A DNA stretch of 64,000 nt from Botryotinia globosa (taxonomy: Eukaryota > Ascomycota > Leotiomycetes > Helotiales > Sclerotiniaceae): the NCBI GenBank assembly GCA_014898425.1, contig RCSZ01000003.1, forward strand, positions 1,240,001 to 1,304,000, given 5' to 3'. The position numbers were made by a program, and so were the translations under genes. The first letter of the stretch is position 1. Each line of letters starts with the position of its first letter. A model generated the notes under the pieces. That model saw nothing but the letters and a program-made list of their open reading frames with translations, was not told the DNA's origin and ran no database searches. Positions 11,396 through 22,412 of this stretch are shown in pieces.

Positions 11396-11533
11396 CTCTC
11401 TCTTCTCTCTCTCTCTTCTCTTTTCTCTTTTCTCTCTTCTCTTTCTCTCTTCTCTCTTCTCTTTTCTCTTTTCTCTTTTCTCTTTCTCTTTTCTCTTTTC
11501 TCTTTTCGTCTCTTCTTTTCTCTTTTCTCCCTC
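11396..11533 (+). repeat. CT-rich simple repeat tract
   Basis: About 140 bp of TCTCT / TTTTCTC repeats on the plus strand, a continuous polypyrimidine tract directly abutting the GC island. Confidence 0.85.
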
Positions 11534-12508
11534 ATACATTTATTTTCTATATATATAATAAAAGATATTAATTAGAACTAATAAATAATAAATAATATTA
11601 TATATAATAAAACTATTCATATAACTATATATATATATATATAATTTTACTCCTCATCGATTTATATATAGATATATAAAAGAATTTACATTTAAACTTC
11701 TACTTATATTTTCTATAAAATATCAAATTAAAATAAATGAAAGTAAACAGAATATTTAGAATCGAGAATCGAGTAATGCGATACTAGATATTAAATACTA
11801 GATACTAGATACTAGATGCTAAATAGATACCCCTAAATCAAAATACACTACTAGTATATAATAAGAAACATTCATAGGTAAATTCCATGCGATATGTAAT
11901 ATGCGATACGCAGATCCTCCTAGGTAGGTAGGTAAATTCCACTACAGTTACAATTACCCCATGGATGATGAATCAACTCAGAGATCAAATGTCATATGAT
12001 ATGTTACACAAGGTGGATGTATAGATAGATACCTAGTATGCAACACGACATTTTTTGATACTCTATCTAGAAACCTATCATATAACACAGCATTCTTGAT
12101 ATTCTATCATATATAGCAATGTGCTAATGAATATAAAACAAGTGAATAGAATGTAGAGTGTGATATGCAACAGGAAGATATATATCACTTTATTGGTTCG
12201 GTGGATGTTTTGAGAAGGTCGGTAGATTTAGAATATTGTGAGCGAATCTTTGTGCTAGTCACGTGGTCCACTTTTGCAGCTAGTATTTATAATCCTTTTT
12301 CCTTGTAGTTTAAAAAGGACAGTGACTGCAGTTCCCACCCATCAAACTTCTAGTATGTTTTGTGAAGTGCTATGTAGAGCCTTCCCCTTCTCTTCTTTGT
12401 CTGAGGCGAAACGCTATAATGACTTTCCTGTGATATATGCGAAGAACTACTCTATAACCCTACCACCTTCTACTCTTTTACAATATATGGAAAGGAGATA
12501 TTAAGATA
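11534..12508. other. AT-rich intergenic DNA with short repeats
   Basis: AT-rich. Holds a tandem of ACTAGAT-like units near 11785-11830 and a TAGGTAGGTAGGTA motif near 11920-11935. From about 12180 to 12500 composition becomes less AT-biased, but no coherent gene is visible. Confidence 0.5.
11785..11830 (+). repeat. short tandem repeat of ACTAGAT units
   Basis: Imperfect repeated TACTAGATA / ATACTAGAT units over about 45 bp. Confidence 0.7.
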
Positions 12509-13318
12509 AGTCGCTTTCGGGCCACCCCTCTTTCGGGCCACCCTTTTACACCAAAAATCACTTTTTTAATCTATTAATATCTCTATCAATATTGAATACA
12601 ATTTAATAAAAATTTAAATCTACATAATTCGAATTGTTCCAAATCTATTTTGAAATTTTGAAATTTTTGGGATTTTTCTGGATCGATTTCTAAAGCTTCG
12701 AAATATCGATTTTTAATTACATACAAATTACATATAAATTTAAAATTCCATAAAATCTATAATAACTTTTAAATAAAAATAGCTAAAAATAAATCACTAT
12801 AAAATTTTATTATAAATTTATAAGATATTCAATTTGGAAAATCTTGAAAAAATAAAAAATTCCTTATAAATAAATATTTAAAAGAATACCCTTAAAATTA
12901 CAGAGATTATTTATATTACTTTTAACTCACTATATATTATATCTCTATATTTATTCATTTTTTTGAATTTTTTTTTTGAATTTCTATATAGATTCAGATT
13001 TGAATTTTTCAAAAAGATATATAATTTTCTTTTAATAATTATTATTAAAAAGTTATTAAAGATTTTATAAAAAATTTAATTTGTATGTGATTTATATGTA
13101 AATTGAAAATCGATATTTTAAAGCTCTAGAAATTGATTTAGAAAAATCCTAAAATTCTAAATTTTTTAATATAAGCTCAAAATAATTCGAATTAAATATA
13201 TATAAATTTTTATTAAATTATATTCAATATTAATAGAGATATTAATAGGCTAAAAAGTGATTTTTGGTGTACAAGGATGGCCCGAAAGAGGGGTGGCCTG
13301 AAAGTGTCATATTCGACT
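12509..13318. mobile_element. 810-bp near-palindromic element, copy 1
   Basis: Starts AGTCG at 12509 and ends CGACT at 13318, with TA on both sides (12507-12508, 13319-13320). Inside the ends lie two CGGGCCACCC-type blocks and TTTACACCAAAAATCACTTT, repeated in inverse at the right end. Inverted similarity continues inward for roughly 280 bases per side, so most of the element could fold on itself. No coding capacity. The same sequence recurs in inverted orientation at 22921-30315. This fits a MITE or foldback element mobilised by a TA-targeting transposase, though no transposase for it is in the window. Confidence 0.78.
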
Positions 13319-13320
13319 TA

Positions 13321-14811
13321 TAAGAAGAATCTTTATTATTCTTAATTTTTTTCAATCCTAAAATTTTCAAGTTTAAAAATAATTTATATTCTTAAACCCC
13401 TTTTATTAGAATATGCTGCTTATATTTTTTAATGTTAGGATTATATATATTTTTATGAAATTAATAGAATTATTAGGATTAGTTACCTAGTATATAATTA
13501 ATACATTATGAAATTTTAAATATTTTTTATAAAATAATTTTTTGATTTAAATAGTTATGGAATATAATTTAATCAGGATTAATTGGAAAGAGATTATTAT
13601 TATATTAGAATTAGTTGGATACTTTTATACAAAAATCGATATCCTTATAGAGAGGTTTTGCTGTAGTTGAGATGTAATGAATTGCGATGAATTGCGATGT
13701 GATAAGATGGTTGAGATGCCCATGACGCTGGTGGTTGGAAAGTTGAGAAGATGGGATTAGGTAATACTACCGGTACTGATCGGTGGGGGGACTTTGAATC
13801 ATTGATTGATGGATGCCTGGCTTGCTGGCTGGATGGCCTGATTTGAGGTCGATGGTGGATGGATTATTTGTATGTAACCGACCTTGGACTCCGGAAGCGC
13901 ATGAACATCGAGATTTGGAGGGAGATGGATGATGGATGATAGAGGGAAGGAGCGAGGGAGGGAAGAAAGGATCGGGACCGATGGGTCGATGCTTTTTCGA
14001 TGCTTTCCAGGTCCACGTGTTTGTTTTGTTCGCTTGTGGCTGGATCGTGGGTTTTGGTATAATATACCTCCAGCTACCTAGGTAAGATTACCTACCTATC
14101 TATGCTGATGAGAATGAATCGGCGATTACTACTTGGTTGTAGGTATGAGTAGTAGATACCTAGGGATGCTTGAGTTGGTATAGGATTCAATACTTTGATC
14201 ATCATCATCTTCTTCTGGTTTTCTGTTGCATATCTCAATATTCACCTTGGTGACTCTATTTACGTCCCTATATTATTGATATCAACTCAGCAAATTTATA
14301 AGTCTTGTTGCATACATATCGTAGACGATTGACTTGAGATCTTCGTTTGTAAATGAGGGAGGTATCTAGATAGGTATACTTCATTCCTTTCCCTTTCATA
14401 TACACTTATCTAGGTAAATATGTATCTTTTCGGTTGAATATCTCAGCATTCACCTTTTCGTTTTGCTTGCTAGAGTAGATGTCCTAATATAGTATTAGAG
14501 CACAGTTGTTTGTCGGCCGGATTTTACTCAGGAATCCATTAATATTACCTTTTTATTCAATTCTATTTATTAAATCAATTTTTTAATATTTTAATATAAA
14601 TTTTTAACAATCTTCTGATATATATATATATATATATAATAATATACATAATTTATATAATGATTTTATAATTTAAGTTCTTAATATTTAGTATATTAGT
14701 TATTTATTATAATATAAGTTTTTATTTTATTTTCTATATTAATTTTTAATTTTATAAATAAATTATTATTTAATATATTCAAAACTATTTATAAAATACT
14801 TTCAAACTTTT
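13321..14811. other. intergenic DNA, AT-rich then mixed
   Basis: 13321-13640 is AT-rich. 13640-14510 has balanced composition with GATGG-rich simple sequence and several TAGGTA-type motifs (near 14077, 14156 and 14410). After 14530 it is AT-rich again. No open frame or RNA gene recognised. Confidence 0.45.
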
Positions 14812-16201
14812 TGTTAGGATATATATATAGTAATAAGCTATTAGGACTTCAATCCCTAATACTATATCTTTTATAGATTAGATTATATATATAACATAGT
14901 AATAAAACTTACAACTTCTATTAGTTTTTATATATGTAATAGAATATCAGGAATTAAATCAAATAAATATTGTTCTAAGATCTTTAATTGAGGTTTATCT
15001 AGTTTAAAATTAATTTTTTTATTAAAAAGTAAATCAGAGATAAGAATTTATTTGTTTAATGATTAGATATTCTGAATTCATTAATAATTAATTATTAATA
15101 ATAAGAGTATTGAATAATATAATAAGATTAAATTTCTTTTATATTATTATAAATTATATAATTAATTATATATATAATATACTTTATAATTATTAATCTT
15201 TTTAAAATAAAAAGAATAAAAGAAGGGAGCTTTATTAGGAAACATGTATAGTAATAAGCTATTAAAAATTCAATCCTTAATACTGTGCTTTTTATAGATC
15301 AGATTGCGTATGTAGTGTAGTGGTAAAGTTTTGGATTGGTGATGGGTTATGTTTTTCAGGTACGCTGCGACTGCCTTGCGTCTTTTCTTCGGTACAACTT
15401 GTCTGCGCTTTCCAATCTACAGGCTTGCTTTATAAGCTCGCTGCGTGTTTCAGGTTGTTGCGGGGATTCTGTTATCCTTCGAGCTATTCTAGGTAGGAGC
15501 CCCGATAGGAGCCTTTCTTTCCGAATGCTGTCCGCTTCCAGCTCGATGTCCTCCTCTAGTCCTTCTAGGTAGGTCATGAAGGCGTTGACTGTTTCGCCCT
15601 CTCTCTGTCTTGCGTGTACCATTTTCTGGATTGACCGTCGCTGCCGGGATTCTGTACTCATGGTCGCATTGTCACGTGCATGGAAACCAACAGAAGTCGT
15701 AAGCTTTACCATTACACCACGCATGAAATGTGACCTATAAAAGGCACAGTATCAAAGATTGAAGTTCGAACAGTTTATTACTATATATATATCCTTACAA
15801 AGCTCCCCTCTTTTATTCTTTTTGTTTCAAAAAGACTAATAATTATAGAGAATATTTATTTATATAGTTAATCATATAATATAATAATATAATTATATTA
15901 TTCAATACCCTCACTATTAATAATTAATTATTAATGAATTCAGAATATCTAATTATTAAATAAATATATTCTTACTTTTGATTCATTTCTTAATAAGAAA
16001 ATCTATTCTAAATTAAACAAGCTTTAATTAGAGATTTCAGAATAATATTTATTTGATTTAATTCCTAACATTTTATTATATATATAAAAACTAATAGAAG
16101 TTGTAAGCTTTATTACTACGCTACATATACAATCTAACCTAAAAGATATAGTATCAGGGATTGAAGTCCTGATAGCTTACTACTATATATATATCCTAAC
16201 A
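14812..16201. mobile_element. 1.4-kb inverted-arm composite around a gag-like island
   Basis: Begins TGTTAGGATATATATATAG and ends with its inverse CTATATATATATCCTAACA. Both arms (about 14812-15325 and 15690-16201) are AT-rich and related as inverted repeats over some 450-500 bases. Each arm also carries a direct repeat of its own outer 100 bases near its inner end. In the right arm, read on the minus strand, this inner copy is preceded by a purine tract AAAAGAGGGGAGCTT, which looks like LTR, body, polypurine tract, LTR of a miniature retroelement. The centre is less AT-biased and encodes a Gag-like fragment. How two such units came to face each other is unclear. Confidence 0.5.
15356..15724 (-). 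pseudogene. Gag-like retrotransposon fragment
   Basis: A 122-codon minus-strand frame whose upstream end runs into the inverted arm, so the natural start is probably the internal MSTESRQRR. The segment HARQREGETVNAFMTYLEGL followed by RLLSGLLPRIARRI resembles the helical Gag core of fungal Ty3/gypsy elements (short adhesion helix, acidic spacer, then a LLxGLxPxI block). There is no zinc knuckle and no pol in either direction, so it is a fragment. Base composition is far less AT-rich than the surrounding arms. Confidence 0.5.
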
Positions 16202-18527
16202 GATTTTGCTATATCATTATTATCATCATCGTATCGTACGATGAAAAGCAACCCGGTCCAACCCCCCCCCCCCCAAATGATGCCATCCCGCTGCAATCAA
16301 TCCATCATCCTCATCACTCATTAGCAATCAATTATTTTACAAAGTACATCGACGATGTCAGACATGCAACAAAACCTAATATTCCCTCTCCTTTCATCCA
16401 TTTCCCAGATTTCCTCATTTGTCATGCCCATACCCATGCCCATGCCTTGGAAACCATTTAAAAATATAAAACATAGAACCCTCCATAAATCCATAAAAAA
16501 ATCACAAAGACTTGGTAATTATCCCAGAATCTCATCTCATCACGTCTCATCTCATCTCATCTCATCTCATCTGACCTCTCGCCCCAAGAATGCGCTGCGC
16601 AATCACGATGCCGATGCTGACTAATCTTCCTCATTTCCCTCTTTCCTTTTCTTCTCCCCCAATAAACATCTCCCGATCCTCGCTTCCTTTACTCCGTCAC
16701 TCCCGCCACCTTTCGGATAAAGACGATCTGAAAGAAGTGCGCGCCATCGAGAATTCGTCGCTAAGTCTGTCTTGTCTGTATCTATCTATGCATCTCTGGA
16801 TATACGAACCATCCATCCATCAATCAACCCACCATCCTCATCACAAAACCAAGATCGCGATGCACATTTTCTAGACGTGCAACAAATGGCACACGCGAAG
16901 ATAAAAAAAAGCAAGGAGGAGCGTGAGGGATGCTTTTGTTGCATGTCGGTAATTTTATCATCGTGATGGGAGATTTTTGGATGGATGATGGATGGTTTCT
17001 TTTCTTGCTACCGTCTATCTATTTATATATTGTATAATTACCTGCTATCATATGATTCATCGAATATGGTGATTTAAGCATCGTTAGACGTTGAGACTAA
17101 TCGTTTAGTTGAGACCACTGGTGGATGCTGGGGTTAGTTCGATTCAACAGGTACCTATGTACGTACATCTGTCGAAACAGAAGGCTTGTCTCAGCCTTAT
17201 GAGTGTACGACATACGATACAGTACATGCATATATTGAGGATGATATACTTACTCGATTGCATAGAGTAAAGATTCATACATTACATCACCAAGATAGTG
17301 ACGTGATCCAGATTGCGCATATCTGTACAGTTTCAAAGTCAATCTCTTCATAATATAGAATGAACGTATTGACCATCACAGAAAGATGATTTGGATACCG
17401 CTTGATTTGGCTCGATGGGGAAAAGGGGTTGAGCTAACGATCAAGACGATCTAATACGCTTTATACATATTATACCTACCTGCTTGACCAGGGCTATCTA
17501 TAAGCCCACTTTGTATATCCATTAACGTTATTGATATAGAATATCTGGAAATTCTCATCCAGTATGTCAAAAAGTCAAATCGCCTACTTTCATTCCAAGC
17601 AAGTACCTATCTGACAAGACCTATTGCATCTATATCACTGATCAATCATTGTACGAGCACAAGAGATGATAGATTGTAGATCTCAAGTAAGTGTCGACTA
17701 ATCTCCAGTCTCATACCCCGCCTATACCATACTGAAAGATGTAGAACGTCGATACAGAGCAAAAGATGTCGTCTACTTTACACAAACATGGCTTCCCAAG
17801 AGCCCGGTCTGTGCTTGAGATAAGCAACAAAATAACATGTCGAAGGGGTTTAAACATGTGACTTGTCTGTGTAGATGTTTCGCCAAAGTGTGCCAACCCA
17901 GCAAGTGTATCGAGAAAGTGCTGGAAGCCTAGCAAGAATACGAGTCCATGATGAAGACACAAGACGACAAACCATTTCACCTCCATACAAACAACTCAAC
18001 AATGCGGTCTGTGCTCTAGACATGCAACAAAACCACATGGCAACAATATGGGTAGTATGTGATCCGTGCTTGACATATGCAACCATGATCTCGAGTCTTA
18101 CTCAGCTACTGGAAGAGAAAGGTTTATTGAATAAATTTGGAGTTTCTTAATAGAGCATCGAGGTAACGCTTGGTGCATGAAGAGAGGTACCAGAGGCCGC
18201 GCATCAGGGAAGGTAAACGACTTGAAGCAAGAGACATGGCATTCAAAGATTGAACAGTACTCGAATGAATTTTGTAAGGGTGCAATAAACACAAAGAAAG
18301 TACTTTGAGTATGTGATGTGGTGACGAGTGTAATGAAACTTCAAATAGAGAGACTTGTCGTCTAGCTAGTGAGGCTGCTGAGATGCTGTAGATAATTGGA
18401 AAATGAATGATGTGCGCAAGGCTGATGACAAGAAGCAAGGTCTGTAACGAAAATGCAGAATTGTTCAGATGGGGTAGATGAAAATACTTATATGTTTACA
18501 CATTTTCACTACCCATGACTTCTCCCC
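16202..18527. other. intergenic region with simple repeats
   Basis: About 2.3 kb with no convincing gene. Contains a C-run near 16261-16274, a CTCAT repeat near 16530-16572, and several short degenerate repeats around TGCAACAAA (near 16367, 16878, 17822, 18024 and 18078). Small open frames on both strands lack family features. Confidence 0.5.
16530..16572 (+). repeat. CTCAT microsatellite
   Basis: Repeated CATCT/CTCAT pentamers, interrupted once by CACGT. Confidence 0.8.
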
Positions 18528-20300
18528 TCAAAATTTTCTTTTCTTTTTAGCTGGTGCCTTACTTTTTGCTTCCAATTCCTTTTTCAAAATCGCTCTCTTC
18601 TTATCAGCCCGTTCCTCAGAAGTCTCCCTTGGTGGTGGGGTTTTTTCTCTTGATTTCTCCGTCTCCTCTGTCGTCAGTGCTCTTCCCCTTCCTCTATTCA
18701 CTTCGTCAGGGGTATCTTCTCCCTGACTAGCGCCCTCGATAGCGGTCTTCCTCCCACCGATCGTACCCAGCTTCTTCTTTGGCGATACTGAAATCTGAGA
18801 GTCGATGTCAGGTATTGATGCTGTCTCCTTTTTCTTTCCGCCTATTTTGCCGAGCATGCCTCTTTTGGGTCGCACCTTAATAGCCTCAGGTTCAACGATT
18901 GGCTCCGGCTCCGGCTCCGACTTCGGTTCTGGAGAAGACGACGGAGCTTTCTTTCCGCCTATCTTCCCAAGCTTGCCCTTCTGCTTAGCTGGCGAAGTCT
19001 TGGGAGTCTGTTGGCGTTTTGGAGGTGGAGAGGGTGGGTCGTCATCATCGGTGGTATCATTATCATTATCATTATCATTAATTGCATTCGTAGAGTGTAA
19101 GCTGTCTGGTATGGGTTCGTCATCTTCAGTGGTATCCTCTGCGTTTTGACTTGGAGAAGTTGGTGTTGGAGCTTTGCGTTTTGTACCCAGTTTAACAAGG
19201 GGTTTTGCTCTGGGTGGGCTTGGGCTTATAGTTCGATCGGGACTTGGTGCGCGAGCTTGCGAAATAGACAGATTATCTGGTACTCTCGAACGCTGGGATG
19301 GAGCATCGAGATCATCATCGTCATCATCATCTGTAGAATCATCCATTAAAACATCGGGCTTCGCCCTAGTCCTTGAGAGATGAGGTGGTGTTGATTGTAC
19401 TTGAAAATCATCCTCGGGTTGTGTATGTTCTTGTGGAGTACGTCTCCACGATGAATCTGTTGTATTCGTCGCAAGCTTACTCCCTAACGTACCAACCCTC
19501 TTGCCCTGCATATGCTCCCACCAATTGTGTTTCCGATCCTCTTTGTCAAGACTATTCGGCTTGGAGAGATTCGGACTTATATCATTGCCACCAAAGACAT
19601 TGTTCAATAACTCCCACTTATCGTCCGGTTTATCAGATCCCGACTTCTGCTTCCAAGCTTCTACGTCGAAAAATTTCAATCCTTGGATCTTCTCACTCGC
19701 CTTCTTTCTGTCAATTTTCTTTCCCGGTCTTCCTGCAACCTGATGGAATACTGTACCTAGGTCAGTCCCTTGATTTTCCAAAGTATCCACCAATTTCTGT
19801 ATAACCGCATCTTTCTCCTCAAGCAACTCCACTAGCTCCTCGACTTCTTTTTTCTTTTCTTGTAGCGCGATTAAACTTGGAAGAAGCAACTTGTTGACGG
19901 TTTCTTTCGGCGTCTGTAAGGCCAATTCGTAACGCCATTCCAAGTCCTTCAATCCACCAGGTAGTTGAATCGCAACATGGAGAAGTAGACTTGGTGAGAT
20001 ATCTCCAATGTCCGGCCCGACTTGCAGACATAGACTAGTATCATTTCCTCCTGCAAGACCAAGTCCGATCTTTTCAAGAAATATCGATAACTGGTCCTCA
20101 TCCTCATTTGGATCGATACTGGTATTCCCTTCTCTGCTTCGTTCGATTATCGCATCGCGACCTACACTTTCGGCCCAGGTATTCGTTAAATCGGTCAGTT
20201 GAACTAGGTATGAATCATTGTTGAATTCGGATGAGATGAGAAAGAGGGGTAGGTGTGCGCCAGCAGAGTTAGAAAGTTTGAGAGGTCTCCAGGCGGCCAT
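18528..20300 (-). CDS. NEJ1: XRCC4-like factor (XLF/Nej1) of non-homologous end joining
   Basis: Single exon, 590 residues, ATG at 20300. The N-terminal head (residues 1-130) reads WRPLKLSNSAGAHLPLFLIS, then SYLVQLTDLTNTWAESV, then TSIDPNEDEDQLSIFLEKIG and LPGGLKDLEWRYEL, all hallmarks of fungal XLF. A coiled coil at about residues 132-178 would be the dimer stalk. XLF/Nej1 works in the nucleus with Ku and DNA ligase IV-Lif1/XRCC4 to align and join broken ends. The long tail is disordered, with acidic Asp runs, Ser-Pro pairs and three copies of LG(K/T)IGG(K/R)K at about residues 444-451, 483-490 and 511-518. It ends in KKKRKF, a basic C-terminus like the Ku-binding/NLS end of XLF proteins. 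Much longer than human XLF (299 residues), owing to this tail. Confidence 0.88.
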   Translation of the reverse strand: MAAWRPLKLSNSAGAHLPLFLISSEFNNDSYLVQLTDLTNTWAESVGRDAIIERSREGNTSIDPNEDEDQLSIFLEKIGLGLAGGNDTSLCLQVGPDIGDISPSLLLHVAIQLPGGLKDLEWRYELALQTPKETVNKLLLPSLIALQEKKKEVEELVELLEEKDAVIQKLVDTLENQGTDLGTVFHQVAGRPGKKIDRKKASEKIQGLKFFDVEAWKQKSGSDKPDDKWELLNNVFGGNDISPNLSKPNSLDKEDRKHNWWEHMQGKRVGTLGSKLATNTTDSSWRRTPQEHTQPEDDFQVQSTPPHLSRTRAKPDVLMDDSTDDDDDDDLDAPSQRSRVPDNLSISQARAPSPDRTISPSPPRAKPLVKLGTKRKAPTPTSPSQNAEDTTEDDEPIPDSLHSTNAINDNDNDNDTTDDDDPPSPPPKRQQTPKTSPAKQKGKLGKIGGKKAPSSSPEPKSEPEPEPIVEPEAIKVRPKRGMLGKIGGKKKETASIPDIDSQISVSPKKKLGTIGGRKTAIEGASQGEDTPDEVNRGRGRALTTEETEKSREKTPPPRETSEERADKKRAILKKELEAKSKAPAKKKRKF

Positions 20301-20736
20301 TTTCGCAGTTATATGTTTGATTGCCGTAAAGCTAAAAGTATTAGCTCTTTAAATGACGCGACACTGTCCCAACTGAGAAAGAGACATCGACGCTATTATA
20401 GTAAGGAAAATATATATTAAATAAAATGGTTTAAACCGTTGTTTTGACATCAAACTTCTTAAAGGGTATGTAAGGTGATGATGGAAGCTGCCTTGAGAGT
20501 TGAAATCCAAGTTCTTAGTTAGCATCTGGCAATATTCACGAGTGATTCACGCCGGGAATAACTCCGAGAAATTGTTCTTATTCCCAGTCGATGGAACTTT
20601 TTCGATTTGGCGCTGAATTTATGGAGATGGTTGTAATTTGAGTTGTCGTTTTTTCAGATATGCAACAAATTGATCTGATGGTCTTTATCACGTGTTTGGT
20701 CACCGCTTTCCGGCAGTAAGATAGTTGTTGAATGCA
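20301..20736. other. intergenic region between XLF start and MFS relic
   Basis: About 430 bp upstream of the XLF start, which probably holds its promoter. No other feature seen. Confidence 0.4.
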
Positions 20737-22412
20737 TCAAGTCCAATCTACAAAGACCGCTCCACCCAGCGTCATAAACAACGAAACACACGATATAGCC
20801 ACCGGAATCCGCTTGTTTGACATCACCGTCTGCGCGACAATAATCCCGCTCTCGAACCCAATGCCCACACCCAGACCGGTAAGAATCTGGAACCCCGCGT
20901 TCCGCGCATACGACGTGTTGACCGACAGCGTGGTTAGTAGGCCGGAGCCAATGGCAAATAACAACATGCAGATGAGCATGATTGGGGTGTAGTACCCGAG
21001 TGCGGAGATCGCAGCCCCGGTTCCGGCCTCGCCTAGCCGGATTTGCGTGCAGATGAATAGGAGGGTGAGAATAGCTGAGGTGACGAAGAGGCCGATAATG
21101 TGACCGCTGTTCCAAGGGTAAGTGGAGCCACCCCATTGGAGAGGAAGGAGGAGACAAATTATGGCAGGGATGAGGAGAGAGGCACCGAGGAGGTCGAGCT
21201 TTAAGATGCGTTGTTTGAGGGTAAGAGAGGAGGGATTATTGGGGCGGTTAATGTGAAGGATAAGAGATATTACAGCGACACAGAAGGCTCCGATGGGGAG
21301 GCTGTGGCGGGGAAGGGGAGTTAGCTGGCGTTTGTTGAGGTTCTGGACTTGGGTATGGGGTATTGATATTCTTACTTGATGTAGAAGCACCAGCGCCAGG
21401 AAAGCTTATCGCTGTTTGAGAAGGTCAGTGGGTCTGTAGATGCTATGTCTGTAAATGGGGGACTTGCGTAAAGACGCCGCCGAGCAATGGTCCGGCGACT
21501 GATGCTATTCCCCACATACTACTAATTATACCCATTGCCAGTGGCCTCTTACGCAGCGGCACTTCTCAAGTTAGTTCTGCCTGTCTCGATGAAACCATTT
21601 GTATGAGTGGTGAGTTAAAGTAAGCTAGAACTTACAACTATACACAACAATAATAATCGAACCTGTAAACAGACCTCCTACTCCCGCTCCAGCGATCGCT
21701 CGGCCAACGATCAGCATATTACTGCTCGTTGCCGTAGCGCAGATTAAGGAGCTGCGTATTGATCTGTCAGTGCGCGGGACTGATAGAGGATGTGATGATT
21801 ACTTACCCAAGCTCAAAGATGGCAATGGCAGTCAGGAAGGTATATTTGATCTATCAAATCGTTAGCCAAAAAGCGGTTCTATATTTGAGAAACGCAGTGC
21901 ACACGAACGCTGAAGATTAAGTATATCCTCCCAAAACTAGGCTGCAACGCCGCTTTCGTAAGTAAGTAGCTTGATCCATACCTACAGACATCAGCAATCA
22001 CTCATACATATAAATCTCAAAACATCAATCCCATGCATAACACTCAACAACAATGCACTCACCAACCAATATCTCCCGTACTCTTGAAATGATCCGTAAT
22101 CTGTGGAATAGCAGTAGAAATAATCGTCTGATCCAGCGCCACCAAAAATATAGCCAAACACAGCGCTAGTATAATGGTGACGAGTTTAAGACCCTCAGGG
22201 TACTGTGGCTCGTTGTTGACGCTGACTGATTGTTATGTCGCGGCGGGAGTAGAGTCTTTGGGGGTCATGCTCACAACGGGCTCTTTTTGGGAGAACGAGT
22301 TCCGCGCCTCAAGTTTGTCTATCTTCTCTCTGTTCGAGGAAGATTTGGAATCAGCAGCAATGGTTACAACCTCATCTGAGGCTTTCACGTCGCCCATTTC
22401 CATATCTTGCAT
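20737..22412 (-). pseudogene. decayed MFS drug/toxin efflux transporter (DHA14-like)
   Basis: Seven exons can be joined in frame: 22412-22063, 21981-21909, 21850-21807, 21751-21636, 21561-21468, 21411-21376 and 21301-20737. The intron after 21468 starts GCAAGT (a GC-AG intron). The product has TM1 with [20 protein letters not shown], then YLLTKAALQPSFGRIY, GRAIAGAGVGGLFTG and GPLLGGVFT, all typical of fungal 14-TM efflux pumps. Three defects mark it as broken. There is an in-frame TAA at 22235-22233 before TM1. Sequence jumps from IRLGEA to GYYTPIML, dropping roughly 80-90 residues including two or three helices. The C-terminus stops right after LGGAVFV, about 90 residues early. A small intron could in principle hide the TAA, but not the deletions. 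Confidence 0.75.

Noticed and set aside
10970..11571. Several overlapping frames of 64-189 codons on both strands, one an Arg/Glu/Lys-rich RS-like protein
   Set aside because: They are translations of the G-run and CT simple repeats. All frames stay open because of composition.
15300..15345. tRNA gene suggested by the A-box-like TAGTGTAGTGG
   Set aside because: No matching acceptor stem, anticodon arm or B box at the correct spacing. It belongs to the repeat arm.
16355..16966. Overlapping plus-strand frames of 64-94 codons
   Set aside because: Built partly on CTCAT and ATCC simple repeats, in three different frames with no splice logic.
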